Positions 1-7,432 of a DNA stretch of 16,631 nucleotides are shown here, in pieces. How positions within the stretch are numbered: position 1 is the stretch's first letter; each line of letters opens with the position of its first letter. A model generated the notes under the pieces. It was not told the origin of the DNA, made no database searches, and saw only the letters and a program-made list of their open reading frames with translations. The DNA comes from an uncultured Muribaculaceae bacterium (GTDB taxonomy: Bacteria > Bacteroidota > Bacteroidia > Bacteroidales > Muribaculaceae): the NCBI GenBank assembly GCA_910578035.1, contig CAJTOB010000063.1, positions 1-16,631 on the forward strand, written 5' to 3'. A program made the position numbers and the translations under genes.

Positions 1-138
1 GCCGGGAACCTGCTCGATAATCATTCCCCGGATGACAGATCCGTTTTTCAGATAGACCACATCTTGCAGACCGGCATTTTGTGCGAAGAGAGCACCCGAC
101 ATGAGGGCGAACAAACACACGAGAAGAAGTTTCTTCAT
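1..138 (-). CDS. Exported protein of unknown function, N-terminal fragment
   Basis: The minus strand reads from an ATG at 138-136 through 46 codons to the window edge, so only the N-terminus is present. Residues 1-20 form a typical Sec signal peptide: MKK, a hydrophobic LLLVCLFALMSGAL core, then FAQ with a likely signal peptidase I site after it. The mature part begins NAGLQDVVYLKNGSVIRGMI. This short hydrophobic/KNGS pattern is familiar to me from Bacteroidales exported proteins of unknown function, but I cannot name a family from so few residues. The gene reads away from the integrase and probably belongs to the resident chromosome beside the insertion. No clear TAnnTTTG promoter was found in the bases upstream of the start. 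Confidence 0.7.
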   Translation of the reverse strand, partial: MKKLLLVCLFALMSGALFAQNAGLQDVVYLKNGSVIRGMIIEQVPG

Positions 139-271
139 GACTGAGGTTTTTGTTGGTCTCTCCGACTCCGCGAAAGACTGTGATGTGTTGAAAAAGAAAG
201 TGTGGAGTCGTTAGTTTATCTGGAAGAAGGCTCTGACAAAGCCCAAGCACAAATAAACGATACCCCACACC

Positions 272-312
272 TGTATAGTACACGTCTCAGAACGAGGTGA
301 AGTACCTATACA
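272..312. repeat. Imperfect inverted repeat upstream of integrase
   Basis: TGTATAG (272-278) is complementary to CTATACA (306-312). TAC (279-281) pairs with GTA (302-304), leaving one bulged base, and inner CTC/GAG (286-288/294-296) can extend the stem. The dyad lies between the resident gene and the integrase. It could be a recombinase or excisionase binding site, or simply a cruciform-prone sequence. Confidence 0.4.
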
Positions 313-349
313 AGTGACGAGTGTTATTGCTTTCCTTGCGTTTATTGAA

Positions 350-362
350 ATTTACCAGATTT
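350..362. repeat. Candidate left attachment core, 13-bp direct repeat copy 1
   Basis: ATTTACCAGATTT occurs here and again, exactly, at 15974-15986. Copy 1 lies between the resident left gene and the integrase start. Copy 2 lies between the last accessory remnant and the DUF3109-family gene. Exact short direct repeats at both ends are what tyrosine-integrase insertion leaves behind. No homology extends beyond the 13 bp, and the sequence is AT-rich, so chance remains possible. Confidence 0.3.
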
Positions 363-577
363 ATAGAATATGCCCGTAAAAAGAAAACAAGAACCAAACA
401 AGTGAAAATAAATACGCTGTTTTATAGGTATTTAAGTGCCTATATTTCTTTTCAGTTGGTTTCATTGTTTTCAGTTGATTGGTTCTTATTCGGTACGTTT
501 TTGTTTCTTATTTGTTCCTCAATTCGGATTATTATTCTTACCTTCTGCAACAGAAATAACGAATGAAGGAATTGAAT

Positions 578-1711
578 ATGCCACGAGTAAAGAAGCCGAC
601 GAAAGTCAAAGAACCAATCCGTCTTCGGATGAAGCCGTTGAGCGACGGAAGCAAGAGTTTGTACCTGGATATTTACCGCGACGGAAAGCGGACATACGAG
701 TACCTTAAAATGTATATCATCCCGGAAACGGACAATAATGCCCGGAAACGGAATCAAGCCACCATGGATGCGGCCAATGCAATCAAATCGAAACGCATCA
801 TCGAATTGACTAATGGGGAAGCGGGTATCGAGAACAGGGAAAAGGTATTCTTACTTGATTGGATGAATACATATAAAGAGAATCAGGCAAAACGAGGCAA
901 AAAGGACGGGAACCAAATCGCAGTTACCATTCGAATCCTGAATGATTATGCAGGAGAGCGGATGACGATGGATCGAATCGACAAAGCATTCTGCCAGGAC
1001 TACCTCGATTATCTGATGACGGAATACCGTCCCAAAGGAAAACGTGTGTCGAACTTTACACTTCACACCTACTATCGTATCCTTAACGGGGCTTTGAATG
1101 CTGCCGTTCGTGCGGAGATTATCAAAGTCAATCCGTTTACCAAAATCAATAATTCGGATAAGATTCGCCTTCCGGAGAGCAAGCGGTCATATATGACCAT
1201 CGAAGAAGTCCGGGCATTGATTGCCACTCCGATGAATAATGAGGCTGTGAAGTCCGCTTATTTGTTCTCCTGCTTCTGCTGATTGCGCGTGAGCGATATT
1301 GTCGGATTGAAGTGGAAAGACGTATTCGTCGATAGAGGACAATATCGCTTGGCTGTGTCCATGCAAAAGACCAAAGAACCGATTTACCTGCCTCTTTCCC
1401 CCGAAGCATTGAAGTGGATGCCGGAACGGGGAGACAAGACGGCGGATGATCATGTTTTCGATTTGCCGAGTCCGTCGATGATGAATATACTCATCAAGCC
1501 TTGGGCGAAAGCTGCGGGAATCGACAAGCGGTTCACCTTTCACACGGCGAGGCACACTTTTGCAACGATGATGCTGACGCTCGGTGCAGATCTATATACC
1601 ACCTCGAAGTTGCTCGGTCATGCCGATGTGAAAATGACGCAGGTGTACGCCAAAATCATCAATCAGAAAAAGGATGATGCCGTTAATCTTGTAAATGGAT
1701 TGTTTGATTAG
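578..1711 (+). pseudogene. Tyrosine site-specific integrase, interrupted by an in-frame TGA
   Basis: This is a Bacteroidales-type tyrosine recombinase of about 377 codons, close to the usual length of about 380-410 residues. From the ATG at 578 (MPRVKK) it shows an N-terminal arm-binding region (SLYLDIYRDGKRTYEYL), a SAM-like core-binding region around codons 85-185 (FLLDWMNTYKENQ, TLHTYYRILNGALNAAV), and the catalytic domain. Catalytic residues are visible: the box I Arg in LRVSDI, a beta-hairpin Lys near MQKTKEP, HTARH in box II, LLGH, and the nucleophilic Tyr in QVYAKI. A TGA at 1280-1282 sits exactly where the conserved glycine of the CGLRxSDI motif should be. Frame is kept on both sides and everything downstream is well conserved, so one G-to-T change (GGA to TGA) explains it. 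Translation would give only the DNA-binding half. An in-frame ATG at 563 would add five residues. Confidence 0.9.
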
Positions 1712-1791
1712 CTCAATGTAAATCGTAGCATTGGGAAGGATATGAATGAGATGTTTTCACGTCTGCATATAACCATGGGCAGCCAAATTCT

Positions 1792-1836
1792 GGTTTACTT
1801 TAATTCGGGTACGTATAGGAAAAAACAAAGTAAACC
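1792..1836. repeat. Perfect 10-bp inverted repeat downstream of integrase
   Basis: GGTTTACTTT (1792-1801) is the exact reverse complement of AAAGTAAACC (1827-1836), with a 25-nt spacer. TTTTGG follows the right arm, so it could act as a weak terminator for the integrase transcript. It may instead be a recombinase-related site. The 10-mer CAAAGTAAAC in its right arm also occurs near 15599 in the right flank. Confidence 0.4.
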
Positions 1837-2015
1837 TTTTGGCATAGGGCAATAAACAAAAGGAACTGCGTCAGCGCATGAATGCACGTTACGGCAGTTG
1901 GGGACAGCAAGCTATATGACCGGCAAGTAAAAACCGGTAGAAACACGATTTCAAGTGGACAATCGTTGCAAAGATATTCCACCAGTAAGCCGGCATGACT
2001 TCATTTCCGGAATTG

Positions 2016-2048
2016 ACAAGAGCGCATCGACCGGTGCGCTCTTGTTTT
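2016..2048 (+). terminator. Intrinsic terminator
   Basis: An 11-bp perfect stem (ACAAGAGCGCA at 2016-2026 with TGCGCTCTTGT at 2035-2045) closes an 8-nt loop and is followed by further T residues, giving TTTT at 2045-2048. The stem is GC-rich at its centre and the T-run is on the plus-strand side. It therefore fits rho-independent termination of rightward transcription coming from the integrase side, keeping it out of the convergent araC-type gene. Confidence 0.7.
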
Positions 2049-2167
2049 CAGCCATTCGGTCAGTATGCCTGCCGACCATCGGCTATCCGTCGGAAGCGGC
2101 TTGTCCGTACAGATCATAACATGACGTATTCCGCCGCGGTATCGGCAGCCGTATCGGAAAATCGTCT

Positions 2168-2998
2168 TTATTTTGACAGAGACTTCCGGTATTGGGCAGG
2201 AGACATGCCTGTGTGTCGGCGGAATACTTTACACAAATGCGAGGAATCTTCGTAATGGAGTCTGTCCGTAATGTTCTTGATAGATAGTCCGGTACTTTCA
2301 AGAAGGGCTTTCATTGCCAAAACCAGTTTTTCATCTATGATTTCTTTCGGAGTCTTTCCTATATATTCCTTCATCAGTACGGAAAGATAATCCGAGGTGA
2401 TATTCAGAGATTCGGCATAAAACGAAACGTTATGCCGGGTCATGTAATGGCGTGATAGAAGGACGAAGAAACCGCCCAGCAATTTCCATTGGGAACAATA
2501 CTCAATTACCGCAACATCTTTTTCATTTTTATTTATGATGTCTTCCATCACCATGAATAAGGACAGGACGGCATTGACAATTATGGAGTCCGAGGTCTGT
2601 TTGCGGCAGATTTTTTCAACCCAAAGGCACTGTCGCAGCCACTTGTCGAATGGTTCTTTGTACCGGTCTTCTATTTTCAGTACAGGGCTCAGATAAAGTT
2701 TATCCCATAATTTCTGCGATGTGACTTTTACATACAGCTCAAACACCCTCTCACTGGTAATCGACACATATCTGACTGTAAAATCATCGCTCCGCTCACC
2801 GAGTTCTATGACCATGTCGTTGAACAGAAATACGATGTCTCCCGGACAGATTTCATATCGTTTGAAATCGAGAATAAATGATGCGTTACCGTTCAGACAC
2901 TGCAATATCATGCAACCTTCGATAAGAAAGGGTGTCCCGGGAGTAAAACGGGGCAGGTATTCGCCCAACGAGATCGTGTTCTGATTGATCAGTTTCAT
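2168..2998 (-). CDS. AraC/XylS-family transcriptional regulator
   Basis: This 276-residue protein has the usual AraC-family layout. The N-terminal half (about residues 1-165) looks like a cupin-type sensing domain, with GTPFLIEGCMILQCLNG, RYEICPGDIVFLFND and a beta-rich pattern. The C-terminal ~100 residues carry the two helix-turn-helices: FYAESLNITSDYLSVLMKEY for the first, and LSIKNITDRLHYEDSSHLCKVFRRHTGMSPAQYRK for the second, which contains the family signature. It is transcribed divergently from the efflux operon, with about 140 bp between the two starts. This is the standard arrangement for a local regulator of an RND pump. The intergenic DNA contains tandem repeats with the 21-bp spacing typical of AraC-family operators, plus a partial copy over its own probable -7 element, suggesting autoregulation. 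The inducing ligand cannot be read from sequence. Confidence 0.92.
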   Translation of the reverse strand: MKLINQNTISLGEYLPRFTPGTPFLIEGCMILQCLNGNASFILDFKRYEICPGDIVFLFNDMVIELGERSDDFTVRYVSITSERVFELYVKVTSQKLWDKLYLSPVLKIEDRYKEPFDKWLRQCLWVEKICRKQTSDSIIVNAVLSLFMVMEDIINKNEKDVAVIEYCSQWKLLGGFFVLLSRHYMTRHNVSFYAESLNITSDYLSVLMKEYIGKTPKEIIDEKLVLAMKALLESTGLSIKNITDRLHYEDSSHLCKVFRRHTGMSPAQYRKSLSK

Positions 2999-3002
2999 AA
3001 TT

Positions 3003-3010
3003 TACCGCAA
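3003..3010. promoter_or_regulatory. Partial operator copy over araC-type promoter
   Basis: TACCGCAA here matches the core of the tandem operator motif at 3054-3092. It lies about 5 bp upstream of the regulator's start codon and overlaps its probable -7 element. Binding here could shut off the regulator's own transcription. The match is only 8 bp. Confidence 0.35.
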
Positions 3011-3015
3011 AAATA
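3008..3015 (-). promoter_or_regulatory. Probable -7 element for the araC-type gene
   Basis: Read on the minus strand this is TATTTTTG, an exact fit to the Bacteroidetes -7 consensus TAnnTTTG. A TTTA about 20 bp further upstream could serve as a weak -33 element. The position implies a very short leader before the ATG at 2998, which is a reason for caution. Confidence 0.35.
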
Positions 3016-3053
3016 GCTGCAAAACCTCATATTTTAAACCGCATATCGGAGAT

Positions 3054-3092
3054 ATACCGTAACAGCCGGAATTTATACCGCAACAGTTCGGA
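3054..3092. promoter_or_regulatory. Tandem operator repeats, 21-bp spacing (probable AraC-type binding site)
   Basis: ATACCGTAACAGCCGGA (3054-3070) and ATACCGCAACAGTTCGGA (3075-3092) are near-identical direct repeats whose starts are exactly 21 bp apart, two turns of the helix. AraC-family proteins bind such direct repeats with each subunit on the same DNA face; 21-bp spacing is known for the arabinose operator half-sites. The second copy ends about 10 bp before a TAAATTTA element, so a bound regulator would sit over the -33 position, as expected of an activator. The regulator gene is immediately adjacent and divergent. Confidence 0.7.
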
Positions 3093-3102
3093 GGGATCGG
3101 GC

Positions 3103-3110
3103 TAAATTTA
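3103..3110 (+). promoter_or_regulatory. Probable -7 element of efflux operon
   Basis: TAAATTTA resembles the Bacteroidetes -7 consensus TAnnTTTG except for the last base. It lies just downstream of the tandem operator. No TTTG is seen at the -33 position, which is occupied by operator repeat 2. A weak core promoter that depends on an activator would look like this. Confidence 0.4.
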
Positions 3111-3140
3111 CGCCCGGTTTTGAAACAATATTATCACATC

Positions 3141-4256
3141 ATGAATATGAATCATCATTTTCTATTGTCGCTGGCAGTCTGCTTGGTCATTTTGTCGGGC
3201 TGTCGCCAGCAAACCGCGCAGGAAGAAGTAAGGGAAGTACCGGTCATGAAAGTCGCTGTCTCTGACTCCGTTTCTCTGAACGAGCGATTCAGTGCCACCA
3301 TCGAGGGGCGGCAGGATGTTGAAATCTATCCGCAATTATCAGGCAAACTGACCCGTATCTGCGTAAAGGAAGGTCAGGATGTAGATGCCGGACAACTTCT
3401 GTTTGTAATCGATCAGATGCCATATCAGGCTGCCCTGCGGATGGCCACCGCAAATGTTCATGCCGCAGAAAGTCAGGTAGCCACAGCCCGGCTCGAACGT
3501 GACAGCAAACAGGCTCTGTTCGACGGGGCAGTGATTTCCGAGTATGAATTGCAGACCGCGAAAAACGCCCTTGCGGTTGCCGAGTCTTCTTTGGAGCAAG
3601 CCAAGGCCGCAGAGGTCGATGCCCGCAACAATCTGTCATATACGGAAATCAAAAGTCCTGTGAAAGGTGTGATAGGCACGCTGCCGTATCGTGTCGGTGC
3701 ATTGGTCTCACCTCAGATTGCACAGCCTCTTACATCCGTTAGCGATAACGCCGAGATGTGGGTCTATTTCTCGATTTCCGAAAAACAGCTGCAAGGTCTG
3801 ATGAGGCAGCACGGCTCCAAAAATGCGGCTTTGGCGGCCTTTCCTCCCGTCTCGCTGACCCTCAGCGACGGACATGAGTATCCGCAAATCGGACGTGTGG
3901 AGACAATCAGCGGAATGGTGAGTCCTCAGACCGGCGCAGTACAGATAAAATGCGTGTTCCCCAATTCGGAACGTCTGCTGTTCAGCGGAAGCACGGGCAA
4001 TGTCGTCATGCCGCACACGGAAAGAAATGTCATGGTAATCCCCAAGAACGCCACCTACGAGATTCAGGATAAAATCTATGTCTATAAAGTTGTCGGCGGG
4101 AAGGCGGAGTCTGTCGAAATAGCAGTCGCTCCTATGAATGACGGTAACAACTATATGGTACGCTCCGGACTCAGCAGCGGTGACGTAATCGTGACCGAAG
4201 GTGTCGGTTCGCTGCGCGACGGACAGGAAATCAAAATCAGGGAGGGGAAAAGATGA
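3141..4256 (+). CDS. RND efflux periplasmic adaptor (membrane-fusion lipoprotein)
   Basis: This is a 371-residue HlyD/AcrA-family adaptor that links an inner-membrane RND pump to an outer-membrane channel. Residues 1-21 are a lipoprotein signal ending in the lipobox LSGC, with Cys21 as the lipidated residue. Next come a lipoyl/barrel-sandwich half-motif (GRQDVEIYPQLSGKLTRICVKEGQDV), an alpha-helical hairpin (AALRMATANVHAAESQVATA to SSLEQAKAAEVDARNN), the second lipoyl half (SYTEIKSPVKGVIGTLPYRVG), a beta-barrel and a membrane-proximal domain (VVGGKAESVEI). I chose ATG 3141 (MNMNHHF) over the in-frame TTG at 3120 because it gives a normal signal peptide; ATG 3147 is also possible. The stop overlaps the next start as ATGA, implying translational coupling. 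It is the first gene of the operon, so it responds directly to the operator upstream. Confidence 0.95.
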   Translation: MNMNHHFLLSLAVCLVILSGCRQQTAQEEVREVPVMKVAVSDSVSLNERFSATIEGRQDVEIYPQLSGKLTRICVKEGQDVDAGQLLFVIDQMPYQAALRMATANVHAAESQVATARLERDSKQALFDGAVISEYELQTAKNALAVAESSLEQAKAAEVDARNNLSYTEIKSPVKGVIGTLPYRVGALVSPQIAQPLTSVSDNAEMWVYFSISEKQLQGLMRQHGSKNAALAAFPPVSLTLSDGHEYPQIGRVETISGMVSPQTGAVQIKCVFPNSERLLFSGSTGNVVMPHTERNVMVIPKNATYEIQDKIYVYKVVGGKAESVEIAVAPMNDGNNYMVRSGLSSGDVIVTEGVGSLRDGQEIKIREGKR

Positions 4257-7200
4257 ATCTGAAATTCTTTATCGACCGGCCGATACTGTCTATCGTCCTA
4301 TCGGTCTCTATCGTATTGCTCGGCATTGTGGGACTTGCTACTTTGCCGGTGGAACAGTATCCCGACATCGCTCCGCCCACCGTAAACGTATGGGCAAGCT
4401 ATCCGGGTGCAAACTCGGAAACCGTGCAGAAAAGCGTGGTCGTGCCATTGGAGGAAGCCATCAACGGTGTCGAGGGCATGACATACATAACTTCCGAAGC
4501 CTCCAATGACGGCAACGCATCGCTGATGATATATTTCCGCCAGGGAACAGACCCCGATATGGCGGCCGTGAACGTGCAGAACCGTGTAGCGACGGCCCAG
4601 AGCCTTCTGCCTGCCGAGGTGGTGCGGATAGGCATCACTACCGAGAAGCAACAGAACGCCGAGCTGAAGACTTTTGCGCTCTACGATCCCGAAGGCCGCT
4701 ACAGCAAGCAGTTCCTCAATAATTATGTCAAAATCAATGTCGAGCCCCGCATCAAGCGCGTGCAGGGAGTCGGCAAGGTACAGTTGTTCGGCTCTCCTTA
4801 CAGTATGCGCCTATGGCTTAAGCCCGACCGCATGGCACAATACAGACTTATCCCGGACGATATCGCCGCTTTGCTTGCCGGACAGAATATAGAGGCTGCG
4901 ACAGGCTCTTTCGGAGAGAACCATGACAACGCAAATGTTTACACGATGAAGTATCGCGGACGCTTCACCACGGCAGAACAGTTCGGCGACATCGTGGTGA
5001 AATCTCTCCCCAACGGGGATATCCTCCGCCTGAAAGATGTGGCCGACGTGGAACTTGGAGACGAAGACTATAACTTCGAGAATACCATAAACGGTCAGCC
5101 CGCATCGATGCTTACAATCTATCAGACGGCAGGCTCGAATGCTTCGGCTGTTATCAAAGAGATAGACCGGGTGCTCGACGAATGTGCGAAAGATCTTCCC
5201 AAAGGTCTGGAATTTGTGACGATGAGCGATACCAATCGTTTTCTCTATGCTTCGATTCATGAAGTGGTGTGGGCTTTGATAGTCTCCATACTGTTGGTGG
5301 TGCTGGTGGTGTATTTCTTCCTGCAAGACTTCAAAGCGACCCTGATTCCGACCGTCGCGATATTCGTATCAATCATCGGCACATTCGGCTTTATGGCCGT
5401 TGCCGGATTCTCCATCAACCTGCTTACACTGTTCGCGCTTGTGCTTGCAATCGGTACGGTGGTCGATAATGCCATTATTGTCGTAGAAGCGGTGCAGTCC
5501 AAATTCGATACAGGTTACAAATCGTCATACATGGCGACAAATGACGCCATGAACGGCATAACCTCGGCGATTGTGGTTTCCACCATCATTTTTATGGCGG
5601 TGTTTATCCCTACTTCCATGATGGGCGGCACGTCGGGCACGTTCTACAAGCAGTTCGGCATCACAATGGCCGTGGCAGTCGGTCTGTCGGCATTGAACGC
5701 TCTCACACTTTCGCCCGCTTTGTGTGCGATGATGATGCGTCCTGCCGATGGCGACAAAGGCTTTTCCGCTCGTGTCCGCAAGGCTTACAACACCGCATTC
5801 AATGCCATGCTTGAGCGTTATAAGAACGGTGTCCTTTTCTTTGTGCGTCGTCCGGCAATGTCCTTTGTCGTGCTTTTCATCGGCATCGGTCTGCTGGCGT
5901 GGTTCATGCACACTACTCCTGCCGGTTTTGTACCTGACGAAGATACAGGAACAGTATTGATATCACTTAAAACAAAACCCGGAACATCATCCAAAAAGAC
6001 AGTACAAGTCATACGGGATTTTGACAGAAAACTTGCCGAAATCTCCGGAATCGACTATCGTGGTGCTGTCGGAGGATATTCATTCTCCGGCTCTGGTCCG
6101 ACTGCCGGCGTATTTTTCCTCTCGCTGAAACACTGGGACGAACGTAAATCGCCGTTGGAAAGTGCCGATGCGATAGTCGGTCGGATTTATGCGCTTGCCG
6201 ATTCGGTACCTGATGCAAGTTTCTTCGTGGCGACACCGCCCATGATTCCCGGCTACGGCATGAGCAACGGGTTTGACCTGTACCTTCAGGACAAAACCGG
6301 CGGCGATCTCAACGAGTTCAAAAAAGTGGCGGAAGAGTATGTGGCGGAACTTAACCGACGCCCGGAAATAGAAATGGCATACTCAGCCTTTGATACCCAG
6401 TACCCCCAATATTGGGTGGACATCGACGCGGCACAATGTGAGCGCGTCGGGGTGACTCCGGCTCAGGTACTTTCCACCATGTCGGGATATTTCGGCGGCA
6501 ACTATGCCTCGAATTTCAACCGGTTCAACAAACTGTACCGCGTGATGCTTCAGGCAGACCCGGCGACCCGTGTGACGCCGGAATCCATCCGGAATTTCCA
6601 TATCCGTACCGGAAACGGCGAAATGGCCCCGCTGTCTCAGTTCGTCACCCTCACCAAGACCTACGGCCCCCAGTCCATTTCACGCTTCAACCTCTATAAT
6701 TCCATAGCAGTGAACGGCAATGCCGCACCCGGATACAGCTCCGGCGACGCACTCAAAGCCATTGCCGAGACTGCCGAAAAAGTGCTTCCCCGCAACTACG
6801 GCTACGAGCTTGGAGGCATAAGCCGCGAGGAGGCATCGACGGGAAACAATGCGATGATAATTTTCGCACTATGCGCCATCCTCGTATTCCTCATTCTGGC
6901 CGGACTTTATGAAAGTCTGCTGTTGCCGCTGGTCGTAATCATCTCGATACCTTGCGGATTGATGGGCAGCTTCCTCTTTGCCAAACTTTTCGGACTTGAG
7001 AACAACATCTATCTTCAGACAGGGCTCATCATGCTCATCGGCCTGCTCGCAAAGACGGCAATCCTCATTACCGAGTATGCGGGCGAACGTCGCAAAAGCG
7101 GCATGACACTGAAACAGGCGGCCGTAGGGGCGGCAAAAGCCCGTCTGCGTCCTATCCTGATGACTGCGCTGACAATGGTGTTCGGCATGCTGCCGCTGAT

Positions 7201-7432
7201 GTTTGCCTCGGGGGTAGGCGCAAACGGCAACTCCACGCTCGGTACAGGTGCGGTAGGCGGAATGATGATCGGCACACTGACCCTATTGTTCCTTGTACCG
7301 GCCCTGTGGATGGTGTTCCAGAAGATTCAGGAGCGGTTCCGTCCGGTGGAAGAGCAAAACCCCGACTGGGCCATGAGCGCCGAACTCGAAAGCGTAGCTA
7401 ACTTGAAAAAACAGAAAGAAGATGAAAAATAA
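4253..7432 (+). CDS. RND (HAE1-type) multidrug efflux pump, inner-membrane subunit
   Basis: This 1059-residue AcrB/MexB-like proton antiporter has the full family length. It starts with the classic MNLKFFIDRPILSIVLSVSI first helix, followed by LPVEQYPDIAPPTVNVWASYPGA and the porter domain. Membrane segments then appear in two groups (about residues 335-560 and 870-1040). The proton-relay region reads VLAIGTVVDNAIIVVEAVQ (D405, N406 in this protein) where AcrB has two aspartates. The relay Lys in GLLAKTAILITEY and the Arg in RLRPILMTAL are both kept. GFVPDEDTG after TM7 and SGVGANGNSTLGTGAVGGM near the end are also typical. The trimer would export amphiphilic compounds such as drugs, bile acids or detergents; the real substrate is unknown. 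It overlaps the adaptor gene by 4 nt and the outer-membrane gene by 11 nt, so the three are expressed together. Confidence 0.97.
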   Translation: MNLKFFIDRPILSIVLSVSIVLLGIVGLATLPVEQYPDIAPPTVNVWASYPGANSETVQKSVVVPLEEAINGVEGMTYITSEASNDGNASLMIYFRQGTDPDMAAVNVQNRVATAQSLLPAEVVRIGITTEKQQNAELKTFALYDPEGRYSKQFLNNYVKINVEPRIKRVQGVGKVQLFGSPYSMRLWLKPDRMAQYRLIPDDIAALLAGQNIEAATGSFGENHDNANVYTMKYRGRFTTAEQFGDIVVKSLPNGDILRLKDVADVELGDEDYNFENTINGQPASMLTIYQTAGSNASAVIKEIDRVLDECAKDLPKGLEFVTMSDTNRFLYASIHEVVWALIVSILLVVLVVYFFLQDFKATLIPTVAIFVSIIGTFGFMAVAGFSINLLTLFALVLAIGTVVDNAIIVVEAVQSKFDTGYKSSYMATNDAMNGITSAIVVSTIIFMAVFIPTSMMGGTSGTFYKQFGITMAVAVGLSALNALTLSPALCAMMMRPADGDKGFSARVRKAYNTAFNAMLERYKNGVLFFVRRPAMSFVVLFIGIGLLAWFMHTTPAGFVPDEDTGTVLISLKTKPGTSSKKTVQVIRDFDRKLAEISGIDYRGAVGGYSFSGSGPTAGVFFLSLKHWDERKSPLESADAIVGRIYALADSVPDASFFVATPPMIPGYGMSNGFDLYLQDKTGGDLNEFKKVAEEYVAELNRRPEIEMAYSAFDTQYPQYWVDIDAAQCERVGVTPAQVLSTMSGYFGGNYASNFNRFNKLYRVMLQADPATRVTPESIRNFHIRTGNGEMAPLSQFVTLTKTYGPQSISRFNLYNSIAVNGNAAPGYSSGDALKAIAETAEKVLPRNYGYELGGISREEASTGNNAMIIFALCAILVFLILAGLYESLLLPLVVIISIPCGLMGSFLFAKLFGLENNIYLQTGLIMLIGLLAKTAILITEYAGERRKSGMTLKQAAVGAAKARLRPILMTALTMVFGMLPLMFASGVGANGNSTLGTGAVGGMMIGTLTLLFLVPALWMVFQKIQERFRPVEEQNPDWAMSAELESVANLKKQKEDEK

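Larger units (their letters stand above)
139..577. other. Gene-free left flank with repeats, between exported-protein gene and integrase
   Basis: I see no credible gene in this 439-bp stretch; the short open frames have no protein-like features. It becomes AT-rich from about 320 onward. It contains an imperfect inverted repeat at 272-312, a smaller one at 424-445, two near-identical AAGTrCCTATA motifs (300-310 and 435-445), and one copy of a 13-bp sequence (350-362) that recurs near the right end of the window. These are what one would expect of an attachment-site and integrase-binding region, but the role is inferred. Confidence 0.5.
1712..2167. other. Gene-free stretch between integrase and araC-type gene
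   Basis: I see no credible gene here. The stretch holds a perfect 10-bp inverted repeat (1792-1836), a nested hairpin (1864-1899: AACTGC/GCAGTT outside, GCAT/ATGC inside), a small ACCGG/CCGGT pair (1919-1938) and a strong terminator hairpin (2016-2048). No TAnnTTTG promoter or protein-like frame was recognised. Remnants of an excisionase or a small RNA cannot be excluded. Confidence 0.5.

Noticed and set aside
139..577. tRNA gene as the insertion target
   Set aside because: No cloverleaf-compatible arms, TTCAAnnC-like T-loop or CCA end was recognised in either flank.
1280..1282. TGA read as glycine (alternative genetic code) in the integrase
   Set aside because: TGA as Gly is known from some candidate-phylum bacteria, but other long genes here (RND, MATE, Fic) show no internal TGA and TGA ends genes (for example 4254-4256). 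A point mutation is simpler.
1187..1555. Minus-strand frames opposite the integrase
   Set aside because: They are antisense shadows of a recognised gene and show no protein family features.
1995..2255. Plus-strand frame of 86 codons near the end of the araC-type gene
   Set aside because: It runs through the terminator hairpin and into the antisense of the regulator, with no recognisable features.
5525..5911. Minus-strand open frame of 128 codons inside the RND pump gene
   Set aside because: It lies fully inside a strongly conserved coding gene and is rich in His/Arg as expected of an antisense shadow. The same applies to the other antisense frames in 3289-8714.
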